Shown here one piece after another: positions 41,585 to 55,000 of a DNA stretch of 64,000 bases. This stretch comes from Calliopsis andreniformis (lineage: Eukaryota > Arthropoda > Insecta > Hymenoptera > Andrenidae), in contig NW_027480495.1 in the NCBI RefSeq assembly GCF_051401765.1, forward strand, positions 2,108,001 through 2,172,000, in the 5' to 3' direction. The notes under the pieces are model-generated. The model ran no database searches and was not told the origin of the DNA. It saw only the letters and a list, made by a program, of their open reading frames with translations. Position 1 is the stretch's first letter. Each line of letters starts with the position of its first letter. Both the position numbers and the translations under genes were made by a program.

Positions 41585-44500
41585 TCTTCAATCCTCAATC
41601 CTCAATCCTCAATCCTCAATCCTCAATCCTCAATCATCAGTCATGAATACTCAATCTTCATAACTCAATCTTCAATCCTCAATCCTCAATCCTCAATCCT
41701 CAACCCTCAATCCTCAATCCTCATTCTTCAAACCTCAATCCTCAACCCTCTGTCCTCATCCTCAATTCTCAATTCTCAATCCTCAATCCTCAATCCTCAA
41801 TCTTCAATCGTGAATAATCAATCTCCAATCCTAGATCCTCAATCCCCAATCCTCAATCCTTAATCCTCAATCTTCAAACCTCAATACACAGCCCTCAATC
41901 CTCAATACTCAATACTCAATCGTCAATCTTCATTCCTCAATACTCAATTCTCAATCCTCAATCCTCAGTCCTCAAACCTCATTCCTCAACACTCAGCCAT
42001 CATCCTCAATCCTCAATCCTCAATCCTCAATCCTCAATCCTCAGTCCTCGATTCTCAATCCTCAATCCTCGTTCCTCAAACCTCAATCCTCAACCCTCAG
42101 TCCTCATCCTCAATTCTCAATCCTCAATCCTCAAACCTCAATCTTCAATCCTCAATACTCAATACTCAATCCTCAATCCTCAAAACGCAACCATCAATAC
42201 TCAATTCTCAATACTCAATAGAATATCCTGAATTCTCAGTATTCAATACTCAAACCTCAATCCTCGACCCTCAGCCCTCATCCTCCATCCTCAATCCTCA
42301 ATCCTCAAACCTCAATCTTCAATCCCCAATACTCAAACTTCGATTCTCAATTCTCAATCCTCAATCCTCAATCCCCAATCCTCAATCTTCAACTCTCAAT
42401 ACTCAATACTCAATCCTCAATCCTTAATACGCAACCATCAATCCTCAATTCTCAATACTCAATAGAATATCCTGAATTCTCAGTATTCAATACTCAAACC
42501 TCAATCCTCAACCCTCAGCCCTCATCCTCCATCCTCAATCCTCAATCCTCAAACCTCTATCTTCAATCCTCAATACTCAATCTTCGATTCTCAATTCTCA
42601 ATGCTCAATCCTCAATCCCCAATCCTCAATCATCAATCCTCAATCCTCAATCCTCAATCCTCAATCCTGAATCCTCAATCCTCAATCATCAATTCTCAAT
42701 CTTCAATCCTCAATCGTCAATCCTCAATCCTCAATCCTCAATCATCAGTCATGAATACTCAATCTTCATAACTCAATCCTCAATACTCAATCCTCAATCC
42801 TCAATCCTCAATCCTCAATCCTCATTCTTCAAACCTCAATCCTCAACCCTTAGTCCTCATCCTCAATTCTCAATTCTCAATCCTCAATCCTCAATCCTCA
42901 ATCTTCAATCCTGAATAATCAATCTCCAATCCTAGATACTCAATCCCCAATCCTCAATCCTTAATCCTCAATCTTCAATCCTCAATCCCCAGTCCTCAAT
43001 CTTCAATCCTCAATGCTCAATCCTCAATACTCATCCCTCAATCCTCAGTCCTCAATCCTCAATCATCGAACCTCAAACCTCAATACTGAATACTCAATCC
43101 TCAGTCCTCAATACGCAACCATCAATCCTCAGTTCTCAATACTCAATAGAATATCCTGAATTCTCAGTATTCAATACTCAAACATCAATCCTCAACCCTC
43201 AGCCCTCATCCTCCATCCTCAATCCTGAATCCTCAAACCTCAATCTTCAATCCTCAATACTCAATCTTCGATTCTCAATTGTCAGTCCTCAATTCTCAAT
43301 CCTTAATCCTCGTTCCTCAAACCTCAATCCTCAACCCTCAGTCCTCATCCTCAATTCTCAATCCTCAATCCTCAAACCTCAATCTTCAACCCTCAATACT
43401 CAATACTCATGCCTCAATCCTCAATACGCAGCCATCAATCCTCAATTCTCAATACTCAATAGAATATCCTGAATTCTCAGTATTCAATACTCAAACCTCA
43501 ATCCTCAACCCTCAGCCCTCATCTTCCATCCTCAATCCTCAATCCTCAAACCTCATTCTTCAATCCTGAATACTCAATCTTCGATTCTCAATTCTCAATC
43601 CTCAATCCTCAATCCCCATTCCTCAATCTTCAATCGTGAATAATCAATCTCCAATCCTAGATACTCAATCCCCAATCCTCAGTCCTTAATCCTCAATCTT
43701 CAATCCTCAATCCCCAGTCCTCGATCTTCAATCCTCAATGTTCAATCCTCAATCCTCAATCCTCAATACTCAGTACTCAATCCTCAATCATCGAACCTCA
43801 AACCTCAATACTCAATACTCAATCCTCAGTCCTCAATACGCAACCAACAATACTCAATTCTCAATACTCAATAGAATATCCTGAATTCTCAGTATTCAAT
43901 ACTCAAACCTCAATCCTCAACCCTCAGCCCTCATCCTCCATGCTCAATCCTCAATCCTCAAAACTCAATCTTCAATCCTCAATACTCAATCTTCGATTCT
44001 CAATTCTCAATCCTCAATCCTCAATCCCCAATCCTCAATCTTCAATCCTCAATCCTCAATCCTCAATCCTCAATCCTCAATCCTCAATCATCAATACTCA
44101 ATCTTCAATCATCAATCCTCAATCCTCAATCCTCAATCCTCAATCCTCAATCATCAGTCATGAATACTCAATCTTCATAACTCAATCCTCAATGCTCAAT
44201 CCTCAATCCTCAATCCTCAATCCTCAATCTTCAATACTCAATCGTCAATCCGCAGCCCTCAATCCTCAATCCTCAATCCACGTTCCTCAAACCTCAATCC
44301 TCAACCCTCAGCCCTCATCCTCCATCCTCAATCCTCAATCCTCAAACCTCAATCTTCAATCCTCAATACTCAATCTTCGATTCTCAATTCTCAATCCTCA
44401 ATCCTCAATCCCCAATCCTCAATCTTCAACCCTCAATACTCAATACTCAATCCTCAATCCTCAATACGCAACCATCAATCCTCAATTCTCAATACTCAAC

Positions 44501-45300
44501 AGAATATCCTGAATTCTCAGTATTCAATGCTCAAGCCTCAATCCTCAACCCTCAGCCCTCATCCTCCATGCTCAATCCTCAATCCTCAAAACTCAATCTT
44601 CAATCCTCAATACTCAATCTTCGATTCTCAATTCTCAATCCTCAATCCTCAATCCCCAATCCTCAATCTTCAATCCTCAATCCTCAATCCTCAATCCTCA
44701 ATCCTCAATCCTCAATCATCAATACTCAATCTTCAATCCTCAGTCCTCAATCCTCAATCCTCAATCCTCAATCCTCAATCATCAGTCATGAATACTCAAT
44801 CTTCATAACTCAATCCTCAATGCTCAATCCTCAATCCTCAATCCTCAATCCTCAATCTTCAATACTCAATCGTCAATCCGCAGTCCTCAATCCTCAATCC
44901 TCAATCCACGTTCCTCAAACCTCAATCCTCAACCCTCAGCCCTCATCCTCCATCCTCAATCCTCAATCCTCAAACCTCAATCTTCAATCCTCAATACTCA
45001 ATCTTCGATTCTCAATTCTCAATCCTCAATCCTCAATCCCCAATCCTCAATCTTCAACCCTCAATACTCAATACTCAATCCTCAATCCTCAATACGCAAC
45101 CATCAATCCTCAATTCTCAATACTCAACAGAATATCCTGAATTCTCAGTATTCAATGCTCAAACCTCAATCCTCAAACCTCAGCCCTCACCCTCCATCCT
45201 CAATCCTCAATCCTCAAACCTCAATCTTCAATCCTCAATACTCAATCTTCGCATCTCAATTCTCAATCCTCAATCCTCAATCCCCAATCCTCAATCTTCA
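41585..45300 (+). repeat. 5,104-bp-offset HOR block (copy 2)
   Basis: Partner of 36481-40195 with scattered substitutions only, such as CCTCGATCTTC near 43720 and CAATGTTC near 43738. At the right edge about 70 bp present after copy 1 (CGTCAATCC to AACCTTCAATCC, 40205-40275) are missing before the CATGAGTCATG string. Confidence 0.88.
43874..45129 (+). repeat. 628-bp HOR unit in tandem (second pair)
   Basis: Dyads at 43874, 44502 and 45130. This is the copy of 38770-40025 carried by the 5,104-bp duplication. A related shortened unit with the CAACAGAATATCC form of the dyad context lies at 49300-49913 (614 bp, two heptamers shorter). Confidence 0.85.
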
Positions 45301-45479
45301 ATCCTCAATCCTCAATCCTCAATCCTGAATCCTCAATCCTCAATCATGAGTCATGAATACTCAATCTTCATAACTCAATCCTCAATCCTCAATCCTCAAT
45401 CCTCAATCCTCAATCCTCAATCCTCATTCTTCAAACCTCAATCCTCAATACTCAGTCCTCATCCTCAATTCTCAATTCT

Positions 45480-48400
45480 CAATCCTCAATCCTCAATCCT
45501 AAATCTTCAATCCTGAATAATCAATCTCCAATCCTAGATACTCAATCCCCAATCCTAAATCCTTAATCCTCAATCTTCAATCCTCAATCCCCACTCCTCA
45601 ATCTTCAATCCTCGATGCTCAATCCTCAATCCTCAATCCTCAATCCTCAGTCCTCAATCCTCAATCATCGAACCTCAAACCTCAATACTCAATACTCAAT
45701 CCTCAGAGCTCAATACACAACCATCAATCCTCAATTCTCAATACTCAATAGAATATCCTGAATTCTCAGTATTCAATACTCAAACCTCAATCCTCAACCC
45801 TCAGCCCTCACCCTCCAGCCTCAATCCTCAATCCTCAAACCTCAATCTTCAATCCTCAATACTCAATCTTCGATTCGCAATTCTCAATCCTCAATCCTCA
45901 GACCCAATCCTCAATCTTCAATCCTCAATCCTCAATCCTCAATCATAAGTCATGAATACTCAATCTTCATAACTCAATCCTCAATCCTCAACCCTCAATC
46001 CTCATTCTTCAAACCTCAATCCTCAACCCTCAGTCCTCATCCTCAATTCTCAATTCTCAATCCTCAATCCTCAATCCTCAATCCTCAATACTCAATAATC
46101 AATCCTCAAACCTCAATCTTCAATCCTCAATACTCAATCCTCAATTCTCAATACTCAACCATCAATCCTCAATTCTCAATACTCAATAGAATATCCTGAA
46201 TTCCCAGTATTCAATACTCAAATCTCAATCCTCAACCCTCAGCCCTCATCCTCCATCCTCAATCCTCAGCCCTCAATCCTCAATCTTCAATCCTCAATAC
46301 TCAATCCTCAATCCTCAGTCCTCAATCCTCAATCCTCAATCCTCAGTCATCAATCCTCAATACTCAATACTCAATCGCCAATACTCAATCGTCAATCCTC
46401 AGTCCTCAATTCTCAATCCTCAATCCTCGTTCCTCAAACCTCAATCCTCAACCCTCAGTCCTCATCCTCAACTCTCAATCCTCAATCCTCAAACCTCAAT
46501 CTTCAATCTTCAATACTCAATCCTCAATCCTCAATACTCAACCATCAATCCTCAATTCTCAATACTCAATCGAATATCCTGAATTCTCAGTATTCAATAC
46601 TCAAACCTCAATCCTCAACCCTCAGCCCTCATCCTCCATCCTCAATCCTGAATCCTCAAATCCTCAATCTTCAATCCTCAATACTAAATCATCAATCTTC
46701 AATCCTCAATCCTCAATACTCGACCATCAATCCTCAATCCACAATACTCAATAGAATATCCTGAATTCTCAGTATTCAATACTCAAACCTCAATCCTCAA
46801 CCCTCAGCCCTCATCCTCCATCCTCAATCCTCAACCCTCAGCCTTCATCCTCCATCCTCAATCCCCAATCCTAAATCCTCAATCATGAATTCTCAATCTT
46901 CAATCCTCAATCCTCAATCCTCAATCCTCAATCCTCAATCTTCAATCCTCAATACTCAATCTTCAATCTTCAATCTTCAATCCTCAATCCTCAATCCTCG
47001 ATCCTCAATCCTCAGTCATCAATCCTCAATCTTCAATACTCAATCGTCAATCCGCAGTCCTCAATACTCAGTCCTCAATCCTCGTTCCCCAAACATCAAT
47101 CCTCAACCCTCAGCCATCATCCTCAATCCTCAATCCTCGTTCCTTAATCCTCAATACTCAATCCTCAATCCTCAATAGTCAATCTCCAATCCTAGAACCT
47201 CAATCCCCAATCCTCAATCCTTAATCCTCAATCTTCAATCCTCAATCCTCAATTCTCAATCCTCAATACTCAGTCCTCAATCCTCAATCCTCAATCCCCA
47301 ATCCTCAATCTTCAATCCTCAATCCGCAATCCTCAAGTCTCAATCCTCAATCCTCAATCTTCAATCCTGAACACTCAATCTTCAATCCTCAATAATCAAT
47401 CTTCAATCCTCAACCCTCAATCCACAATCCACAATCCTCAATCCTCAATCATCAACCTTCAATCCTCAATACTCAATCTTCAATTCTCAATACCCAATCC
47501 TCAATACTCAATCCTCAATCCTCAGTCATCAATCCTCAATCCTCAATACTCAATCGTCAATCCTCAGTCCTCAATTCTCAATCCTCAATCCTCGTTCCTC
47601 AATCCTAGATACTCAATCGTCAATCCCCAGTCTTCAATTCTCAATCCTCAATCCTCGTTCCTCAAACCTCAATCCTCAACGCTCAGTCCTCATCCTCAAT
47701 TCTCAATCCTCAATCCTCAAACCTCACTCTTCAATCCTCAATACTCAACCCTCAGTCCTCAATACTCAACCATCAATCCTCAACTCTCAATACTCAATAG
47801 AATATCCTGAATTCTCAGTATTCAATACTCAAACCTCAGTCCTCAACCCTCAGCCCTCATCCTCAATGCTCAATCCTCAATCCTCAAACCTCAATCTTCA
47901 ATCCTCAAAACTCAATCTTCGATTCGCAATTCTCAATCCTGAATCCTCAATCCCCAATCCTCAATCTTCAATCCTCAATCCTCAATCCTCAATCTTTAAT
48001 CCTCAATCCTCAATCATCAATACTCAATCTTCAATCCTCAATCCTCAATCCTCAATCCTCAATCCTCCATCCTCAATCATCAGTCATGGATACTCAATCT
48101 TCATAACTCAATCCTCAATACTCAATCCTCAATCCTCAATCCTCAATACTCAATCCTCAATCCTCATTCTTCAAACCTCAATCCTCAACCCTCAGTCCTC
48201 ATCCTCAATTCTCAATTCTCAATCCTCAATCCTCAATCCTCAATCTTCAATCCTGAATAATCAATCTCCAATCCTAGATACTCAATCCCCAATCCTCAAT
48301 CCTTAATCCTCAATCTTCAATCCTCAATCCCCAGTCCTCAATCTTCAATCCTCAATGCTCAATCCTCAATCCTCAATCCTCAATCCTCAGTCCTCAATCC

Positions 48401-51400
48401 TCAATCATCGAACCTCAAACCTCAATACTCAATACGCAATCCTCAGTCCTCAATACGCAACCAACAATCCTCAATTCTCAATACTCAATAGAATATCCTG
48501 AATTCTCAGTATTCAATACTCAAACCTCAATCCTCAACCCTCAGCCCTCATCCTCCATGCTCAATCCTCAATCCTCAAACCTCAATCTTCAATCCTCAAT
48601 ACTCAATCTTCGATTCTCAATTCTCAATCCTCAATCCTCAATCCCCAATCCTCAATCTTCAATCCTCAATCCTCAATCCTCAATCCTCAATCCTCAATCC
48701 TCAATCATCAATACTCAATCTTCAATCCTCAATCCTCAATCCTCAATCCTCAATCCTCAATCCTCAATCATCAGTCATGAATACTCAATCTTCATATCTC
48801 AATCCTCAATGCTCAATCCTCAATCCTCAATCCTCAATCCTCAATCCTCATTCTTCAAACCTCAATCCTCAACCCTCAGTCCTCATCCTCAATTCTCAAT
48901 TCTCAATCCTCAATCCTCAATCCTCAATCTTCAATCCTCAATCCTCACTACCCAATCTGCAATCCTCAGACCTCAACCCTCAACCCTCAATCCTCATTCT
49001 TCAATCCTCAATACCCAATCCTTAATCTTCAACCCTCAATCGTCAATCCGCAGTCCTCAATCCTCAATCCTCAATCCACGTTCCTCAAACCTCAATACTC
49101 AACCCTCAGCCCTCATCCTCCATCCTCAATCCTCAATCCTCAAACCTCAATCTTCAATCCTCAATACTCAATCTTCGATTCTCAATTCTCAATCATCAAT
49201 CCTCAATCCCCAATCCTCAATCTTCAACCCTCAATACTCAATACTCAATCCTCAATCCTCAATACGCAACCATCAATCCTCAATTCTCAATACTCAACAG
49301 AATATCCTGAATTCTCAGTATTCAATGCTCAAACCTCAATCCTCAAACCTCAGCCCTCATCCTCCATCCTCAATCCTCAATCCTCAAACCTCAATCTTCA
49401 ATCCTCAATACTCAATCTTCGCATCTCAATTCTCAATCCTCAATCCTCAATCCCCAATCCTCAATCTTCAATCCTCAATCCTCAATCCTCAATCCTCGAT
49501 CCTCAATCCTCAATCATCAATACTCAATCTTCAATCCTCAATCCTCAATCCTCAATCCTCAATCCTCAATCCTCAATCATCAGTCATGAATACTCAATCT
49601 TCATAACTCAATCCTCAATGCTCAATCCTCAATCCTCAATCCTCAATCCTCAATCTTCAATACTCAATCGTCAATCCGCAGTCCTCAATCCTCAATCCTC
49701 AATCCACGTTCCTCAAACCTCAATCCTCAACCCTCAGCCCTCATCCTCCATCCTCAATCCTCAATCCTCAAACCTCAATCTTCAATCCTCAATACTCAAT
49801 CTTCGATACTCAATTCTCAATCCTCAATCCTCAATCTTCAACCCTCAATACTCAATACTCAATCCTCAATCCTCAATACGCAACCATCAACCCTCAGTTC
49901 TCAATACTCAACAGAATATCCTGAATTCTCAGTATTCAATGCTCAAACCTCAATCCTCAAACCTCAGCCCTCATCCTCCATCCTCAATCCTCAATCCTCA
50001 AACCTCAATCTTCAATCCTCAATACTCAATCTTCGCATCTCAATTCTCAATCCTCAATCCTCAATCCCCAATCCTCAATCTTCAATCCTCAATCGTCAAT
50101 CCTCAATCCTCAATCCTCAATCCTCAATCATCAATACTCAACCTTCAATCCTCAATCCTCAATCCTCAATCCTGAATCCTCAATCCTCAATCATGAGTCA
50201 TGAATACTCAATCTTCATAACTCAATCCTCAATCCTCAATCCTCAATCCTCAATCCTCAATCCTCAATCCTCATTCTTCAAACCTCAATCCTCAACCCTC
50301 AGTCCTCATCCTCAATTCTCAATTCTCAATCCTCAATCCTCAAACCTAAATCTTCAATCCTGAATAATCAATCTCCAATCCTAGATACTCAATCCCCAAT
50401 CCTAAATCCTTAATCCTCAATCTTCAATCCTCAATCCCCACTCCTCAATCTTCAATCCTCAATGCTCAATCCTCAATCCTCAATCCTCAATCCTCAGTCC
50501 TCAATCCTCAATCATCGAACCTCAAACCTCAATACTCAATACTCAATCCTCAGAGCTCAATACACAACCATCAATCCTCAATTCTCAATACTCAATAGAA
50601 TATCCTGAATTCTCAGTATTCAATACTCAAACCTCAATCCTCAACCCTCAGCCCTCATCCTCCAGCCTCAATCCTCAATCCTCAAACCTCAATCTTCAAT
50701 CCTCAATACTCAATCTTCGATTCGCAATTCTCAATCCTCAATCCTCAGTCCCCAATCCTCAATCTTCAATCCTCAATCCTCAATCCTCAATCATAAGTCA
50801 TGAATACTCAATCTTCATAACTCAATCCTCAATCCTCAACCCTCAATCCTCATTCTTCAAACCTCAATCCTCAACCCTCAGTCCTCATCCTCAATTCTCA
50901 ATTCTCAATCCTCAATCCTCAATCTTCAATCCTCAATACTCAATAATCAATCCTCAAACCTCAATCTTCAATCCTCAATACTCAATCCTCAATTCTCAAT
51001 ACTCAACCATCAACCCTCAATTCTCAATACTCAATAGAATATCCTGAATTCTCAGTATTGAATACTCAAATCTCAATCCTCAACCCTCAGCCCTCATCCT
51101 CCATCCTCAATCCTCAGCCCTCAATCCTCAATCTTCAATCCTCAATACTCAATCCTCAATCCTCAGTCCTCAATCCTCAATCCTCAATCCTCAGTCATCA
51201 ATCCTCAATACTCAATACTCAATCGTCAATACTCAATCGTCAATACTCAATCGTCAATCCTCAGTCCTCAATTCTCAATCCTCAATCCTCGTTCCTCAAA
51301 CCTCAATCCTCAACCCTCAGTCCTCATCCTCAATTCTCAATCCTCAATCCTCAAACCTCAATCTTCAATCTTCAATACTCAATCCTCAATCCTCAATACT

Positions 51401-52190
51401 CAACCATCAATCCTCAATTCTCAATACTCAATCGAATATCCTGAATTCTCAGTATTCAATACTCAAACCTCAATCCTCAACCCTCAGCCCTCATCCTCCA
51501 TCCTCAATCCTGAATCCTCAATCCTCAATCTTCAATCCTCAATACTAAATCATCAATCTTCAATCCTCAATCCTCAATCCTCAATACTCAATCCTCAATC
51601 CTCAGTCATCAATCCTCAATCTTCAGTACTCAATCGTCAATCCGCAGACCTCAATCCTCAATCCTCAATCCTCGTTCCTCAAACATCAATCCTCATCACT
51701 CAGCCATCATCCTCAATCCTCAATCCTCGTTCCTCAATCCTCAAACCTCAATCCTCAATCCTCAATGGTCAATCTCCAATCCTAGATCCTCAATCCCCAA
51801 TCCTCAATCCTTAATCCTCAATTTTCAATCCTCAATTCTCAACCCTCAATCCTCGTTCCTCAAACCTCAATCCTCAACCCTCAGTCCTCATCCTCAATTC
51901 TCAATCCTCAATCCTCAAACCTCAATATTCAATCCTCAATACTCAATCCTCAATCCTCAATACTCGACCATCAATCCTCAATTCACAATACTCAATAGAA
52001 TATCCTGAATTCTCAGTATTCAATACTCAAACCTCAATCCTCAACCCTCAGCCCTCATCCTCCATCCTCAATCCTCAACCCTCAGCCTTCATCCTCCATC
52101 CTCAATCCTCAATCCTCAATCCTCAATCATCAATTCTCAATCTTCAATCCTCAATCCTCAATCCTCAATCCTCAATCCTCAAACCTCAAT
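45480..52190. repeat. Right part of domain A: shortened and reshuffled block copies
   Basis: Two shortened versions of the 12.47-13.63 kb segment lie here: dyads 45751, 46189, 46572 (spacings 438, 383) and 50598, 51037, 51434 (439, 397), against 516 and 383 in the original; each has lost about 11 heptamers in the first interval. Between them, 46.9-48.5 kb resembles the Z-Y order of 16.1-17.3 kb, and 48.5-50.2 kb holds the CAACAGAATATCC units. An 8-base unit (TCAAATCC) sits near 46657. No other sequence type is present. Confidence 0.65.
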
Positions 52191-52261
52191 CTTCAATCCT
52201 CAATACTCAATCCTCAATCCTCAATACTCATCCATCAATCCTCAATTCTCAATACTCAACA

Positions 52262-53020
52262 GAATATCCTGAATTCTCAGTATTCAATACTCAGACCTCA
52301 ATCCTCAACCCTCAGACCTCATCCTCCATCCTCAACCCTCAATCCTCAAAAATCAGTCCTCGATCCTCAATCATCAAACCTCAAACCTCAATCCTCAACC
52401 GTCATTCCTCGTCCTCAATCCTCAACCCTCAATCCTCAATTCTCAATTCTCAATCCTCAATCCTCAAACGTTAATGTTCAATCCTCAATACTCAACCTTC
52501 AATCCTCAATCCTCAATCCCCAATCCTCAATCCTTAATCCTCAATCTTCAATCCTCAATACTCAATCTTCAATAATCAATCCTCTATTCTCAATCCTCAG
52601 TCCTCAATCCTCAATCGCCAATCCTCAATCCCCAATCCTCAACCTTCAATCCTCAACCTTCAATCCTCAGTCCTCAATCCTCAATCATCGATACTCAATG
52701 TTCAATCCTCAATACTCAACATTCAATCCTCAACTCTCAATCCTCAGTCCACAATCCTCAATACTCAATCATCAACCTTCAATCCTCAATACTCAATCTT
52801 CAGTCCTCAATTCCCAATCCTCAATCGTCAATCCTCATTCTTCAATCCTCAACACCCAATCCTCAATCCTCAATCCTCTATCCTCCATCCTCAATTCTCA
52901 ATTCTCAATCCTCAAACCTCAATCTTCAATCCTCAATACTCAATCCTCAATCCTCAATCCTCAATACTCATCCATCAATCCTCAATTCTCAATACTCAAT
53001 AGAATATCCTGAATTCTCAA
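52262..53020 (+). repeat. Rearranged partial copy of the 1,890-bp HOR
   Basis: The first part (52262 to about 52.56 kb, with CTCAAAAATCAGTCC and AAACGTTAATG) matches 61805 to about 62.09 kb. The second part (about 52.57-53.0 kb, with CCTCTATTC, TCGCCAATCC and TACTCATCCATC) matches about 61.38-61.8 kb. The order is therefore unit end followed by unit middle, as expected for a tandem of this HOR with an internal deletion. It also carries two dyads, at 52262 and 53002. Confidence 0.65.
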
Positions 53021-53550
53021 TATTCAATACTCAAACCTCAATCCTCAACCCTCAGCCCTCATCCTCCATCCTCAATCCTCAATCCTCAATCCTCAATCCT
53101 CAGTCATCAATCCTCAATCTTCAATGCTCAATCGTCAATCTTCAATCCTGAATACTCAACCTTCAATCCTCAATACTCAATCTTCAATCCTCAACACTCA
53201 ATCCACAATCCACAATCCTCAATCCTCAATCCTCAATACTCAATCCTCAATCCTCAATCCTCAATCCCCAATCCTCAATCTTCAATCCTCAATCCTCATT
53301 CCTCAAGCCTCAATCCTCAATCCTGAATACTCAATCTTCAATCCTCAATCCTCAATCCTCAGTCATCGATCCTCAATCCTCAATACTCAATCTTCAACAT
53401 CAATCCTCAATCCTCAATCTTCAAACCTCAATCCTCAATATTCAATCCTCAATCCTCAACGCTCAATCCTCAACCCACAGTCTCAACCACCAATCCTCAA
53501 TCCTCAATCCTCAAACCTCAATCCTCAGTCCTGAATTTTCAATCCTCAAT

Positions 53551-54082
53551 ATAATATCCTCAATTCTCAGTTTTCAGTACTCAGTCCTCAATCTTCAATC
53601 GTCAGTCCTCAATCCTCAATCTTCAAACCTCTATCGTCAATCCTGAATCCTCAACTATCAATCCTCAATCCTCAATCCTCAATCCTCAATTCTCTGCCCT
53701 CAATAGAAAATCCTCAATTCTCAGTTTTCAATACTCAATCCTCAATCTACAATCTTCAAATCTCAGTTCCCAAACATCAATTCGCAACACTCTATCCTCA
53801 ATACTCAGTCCTTAATCTTCAATCTTCAATCCTCGGCCCTCAATACTCAATCCTCAATCCTCAGTCCTCAAGTCTCAATCCTCAATATTCAATAATCGAT
53901 CCTCAATCCTCAATCCTCAATCCTCAATCCTCAATCGTCAATCCTCAATCCTCAACCATCAATCCACAATCCTCAATCCCCAATCCTCAATCCTCAATCG
54001 CCAATCCTCAAACATCAATCTTCAATCCTCAACCCTTGATCCTCAATCCTCAATCCTCAGTCCTCAATTTTCAATCCTCAAT
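53551..54082 (+). repeat. 532-bp B-type HOR unit (copy 1)
   Basis: Runs from ATAATATCC at 53551 to the next at 54083, exactly 76 heptamers with no 6-mer seen. Contents in order: B2 module, TCAGTTTTCAGTAC, CTCTGCCC, B1 module (AGAAAATCC, 53706), the CAGTTCCCAAACATC string (53769 for its CCC) and CTCGGCCC. Confidence 0.8.
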
Positions 54083-54660
54083 ATAATATCCTCAATTCTC
54101 AGTTTTCTGTACTCAGTCCTCAATCTTCAATCGTCAGTCCTCAATCCTCAATCTCCAAACCTCAATCGTCAATCCGAAATCCTCAACCATCAATCCTCAA
54201 TCCTCAATCCTCAATCCTCAATTCTCAGCCCTCAATAGAAAATCCTCAATTCTCAGTTTTCAATACTCAATCCTCAATCTACAATGTTCAAATCTCAGTT
54301 CCCAAACATCAATTCGCAACACTCTATCCTCAATACTCAGTCCTTAATCTTCAATCTTCAATCCTCGGCCCTCAATACTCAATCCTCAATCCTCATTCCG
54401 CAATCCTCAACCATCTATCCTCAATCCTCAATCCTCAATCCTCAAGCCTCAGTCCTCAGTCCTCGAGCCTCAATCCTCAATATTCAATTGTCTATCCTCA
54501 ATTCTCAAACCTCAATCCTCAACCCGCAGTCCCCAATCCTCAATCCTCAATCCTCAATCCTCATTCCTCAAACATCAATTCTCAATATTCAATGCTCAAT
54601 CCTCAACTCACAACACTCAACCCTCAACTATCAGTACACAATACTCAATGATCAATCCTG
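54083..54660 (+). repeat. 532-bp B-type HOR unit (copy 2)
   Basis: Starts at ATAATATCC 54083; B1 module at 54238 and the CCCAAACATC string at 54301, each 532 bp after copy 1. The right end runs into a CATTCCGCAATCC stretch instead of a third unit. Confidence 0.75.
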
Positions 54661-55000
54661 AGTCCTCAATCTTCAATCCTTAATCCTCAACCTTCAATCC
54701 TCAATGCTCAATCCCCAATCCTCAATCCTCAATCCTCAATCCTCAATTCTCAGCCCTCAATAGAAAATCCTCAGTTCTCAGTATTCTATACACAATCCTC
54801 AACCTTCAATCTTCAAATCTCACGTCCCAAATATCAGTTCGCAATACTCTACCCTCAACACGCTGTCCTCAATCTTCAATCTACAATCCTCAAACCTCAA
54901 TCTTCTATCTTCAACCCTCGACCCTCAATTCTCAATTCTTAATCCTCAATCCGCAATACTCAATCCTCATTTCTCAAACCTCAATCCTCAACCCTCAGTC
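54661..55000. repeat. Diverged heptamer stretch with a lone B1 module
   Basis: Holds the B1 module at 54763 in a background of unusual units: CACGTCCC, CACGCTGTCC, TTCTATCTTC, CTCGACCC. It resembles the 53.7-54.0 kb unit but with many more substitutions, and its landmark reads CAGTATTCTATAC instead of CAGTTTTCAATAC. No gene is seen. Confidence 0.6.

Larger units (their letters stand above)
1..52190. repeat. Domain A of the satellite: HOR mosaic with GAATTC dyad modules
   Basis: From 1620 onward this domain is punctuated by the GAATTC dyad module, 72 copies at spacings from 182 to 1,784 bp (mean roughly 700 bp). Between modules the same variant strings recur in different orders: a TAGATCC/CCAATCC/TTAATCC string (starts near 340, 1272, 12490, 28842, 45514), a TCGAACC/TCAAACC string, a GCAACCA string just upstream of the dyad, a CTTCGATTC string just downstream, and a TCGTTCC string. 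Many blocks are near-identical at fixed offsets, given in separate entries. The first 1.6 kb has the other strings but no dyad module. No other sequence type is present. Confidence 0.85.
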
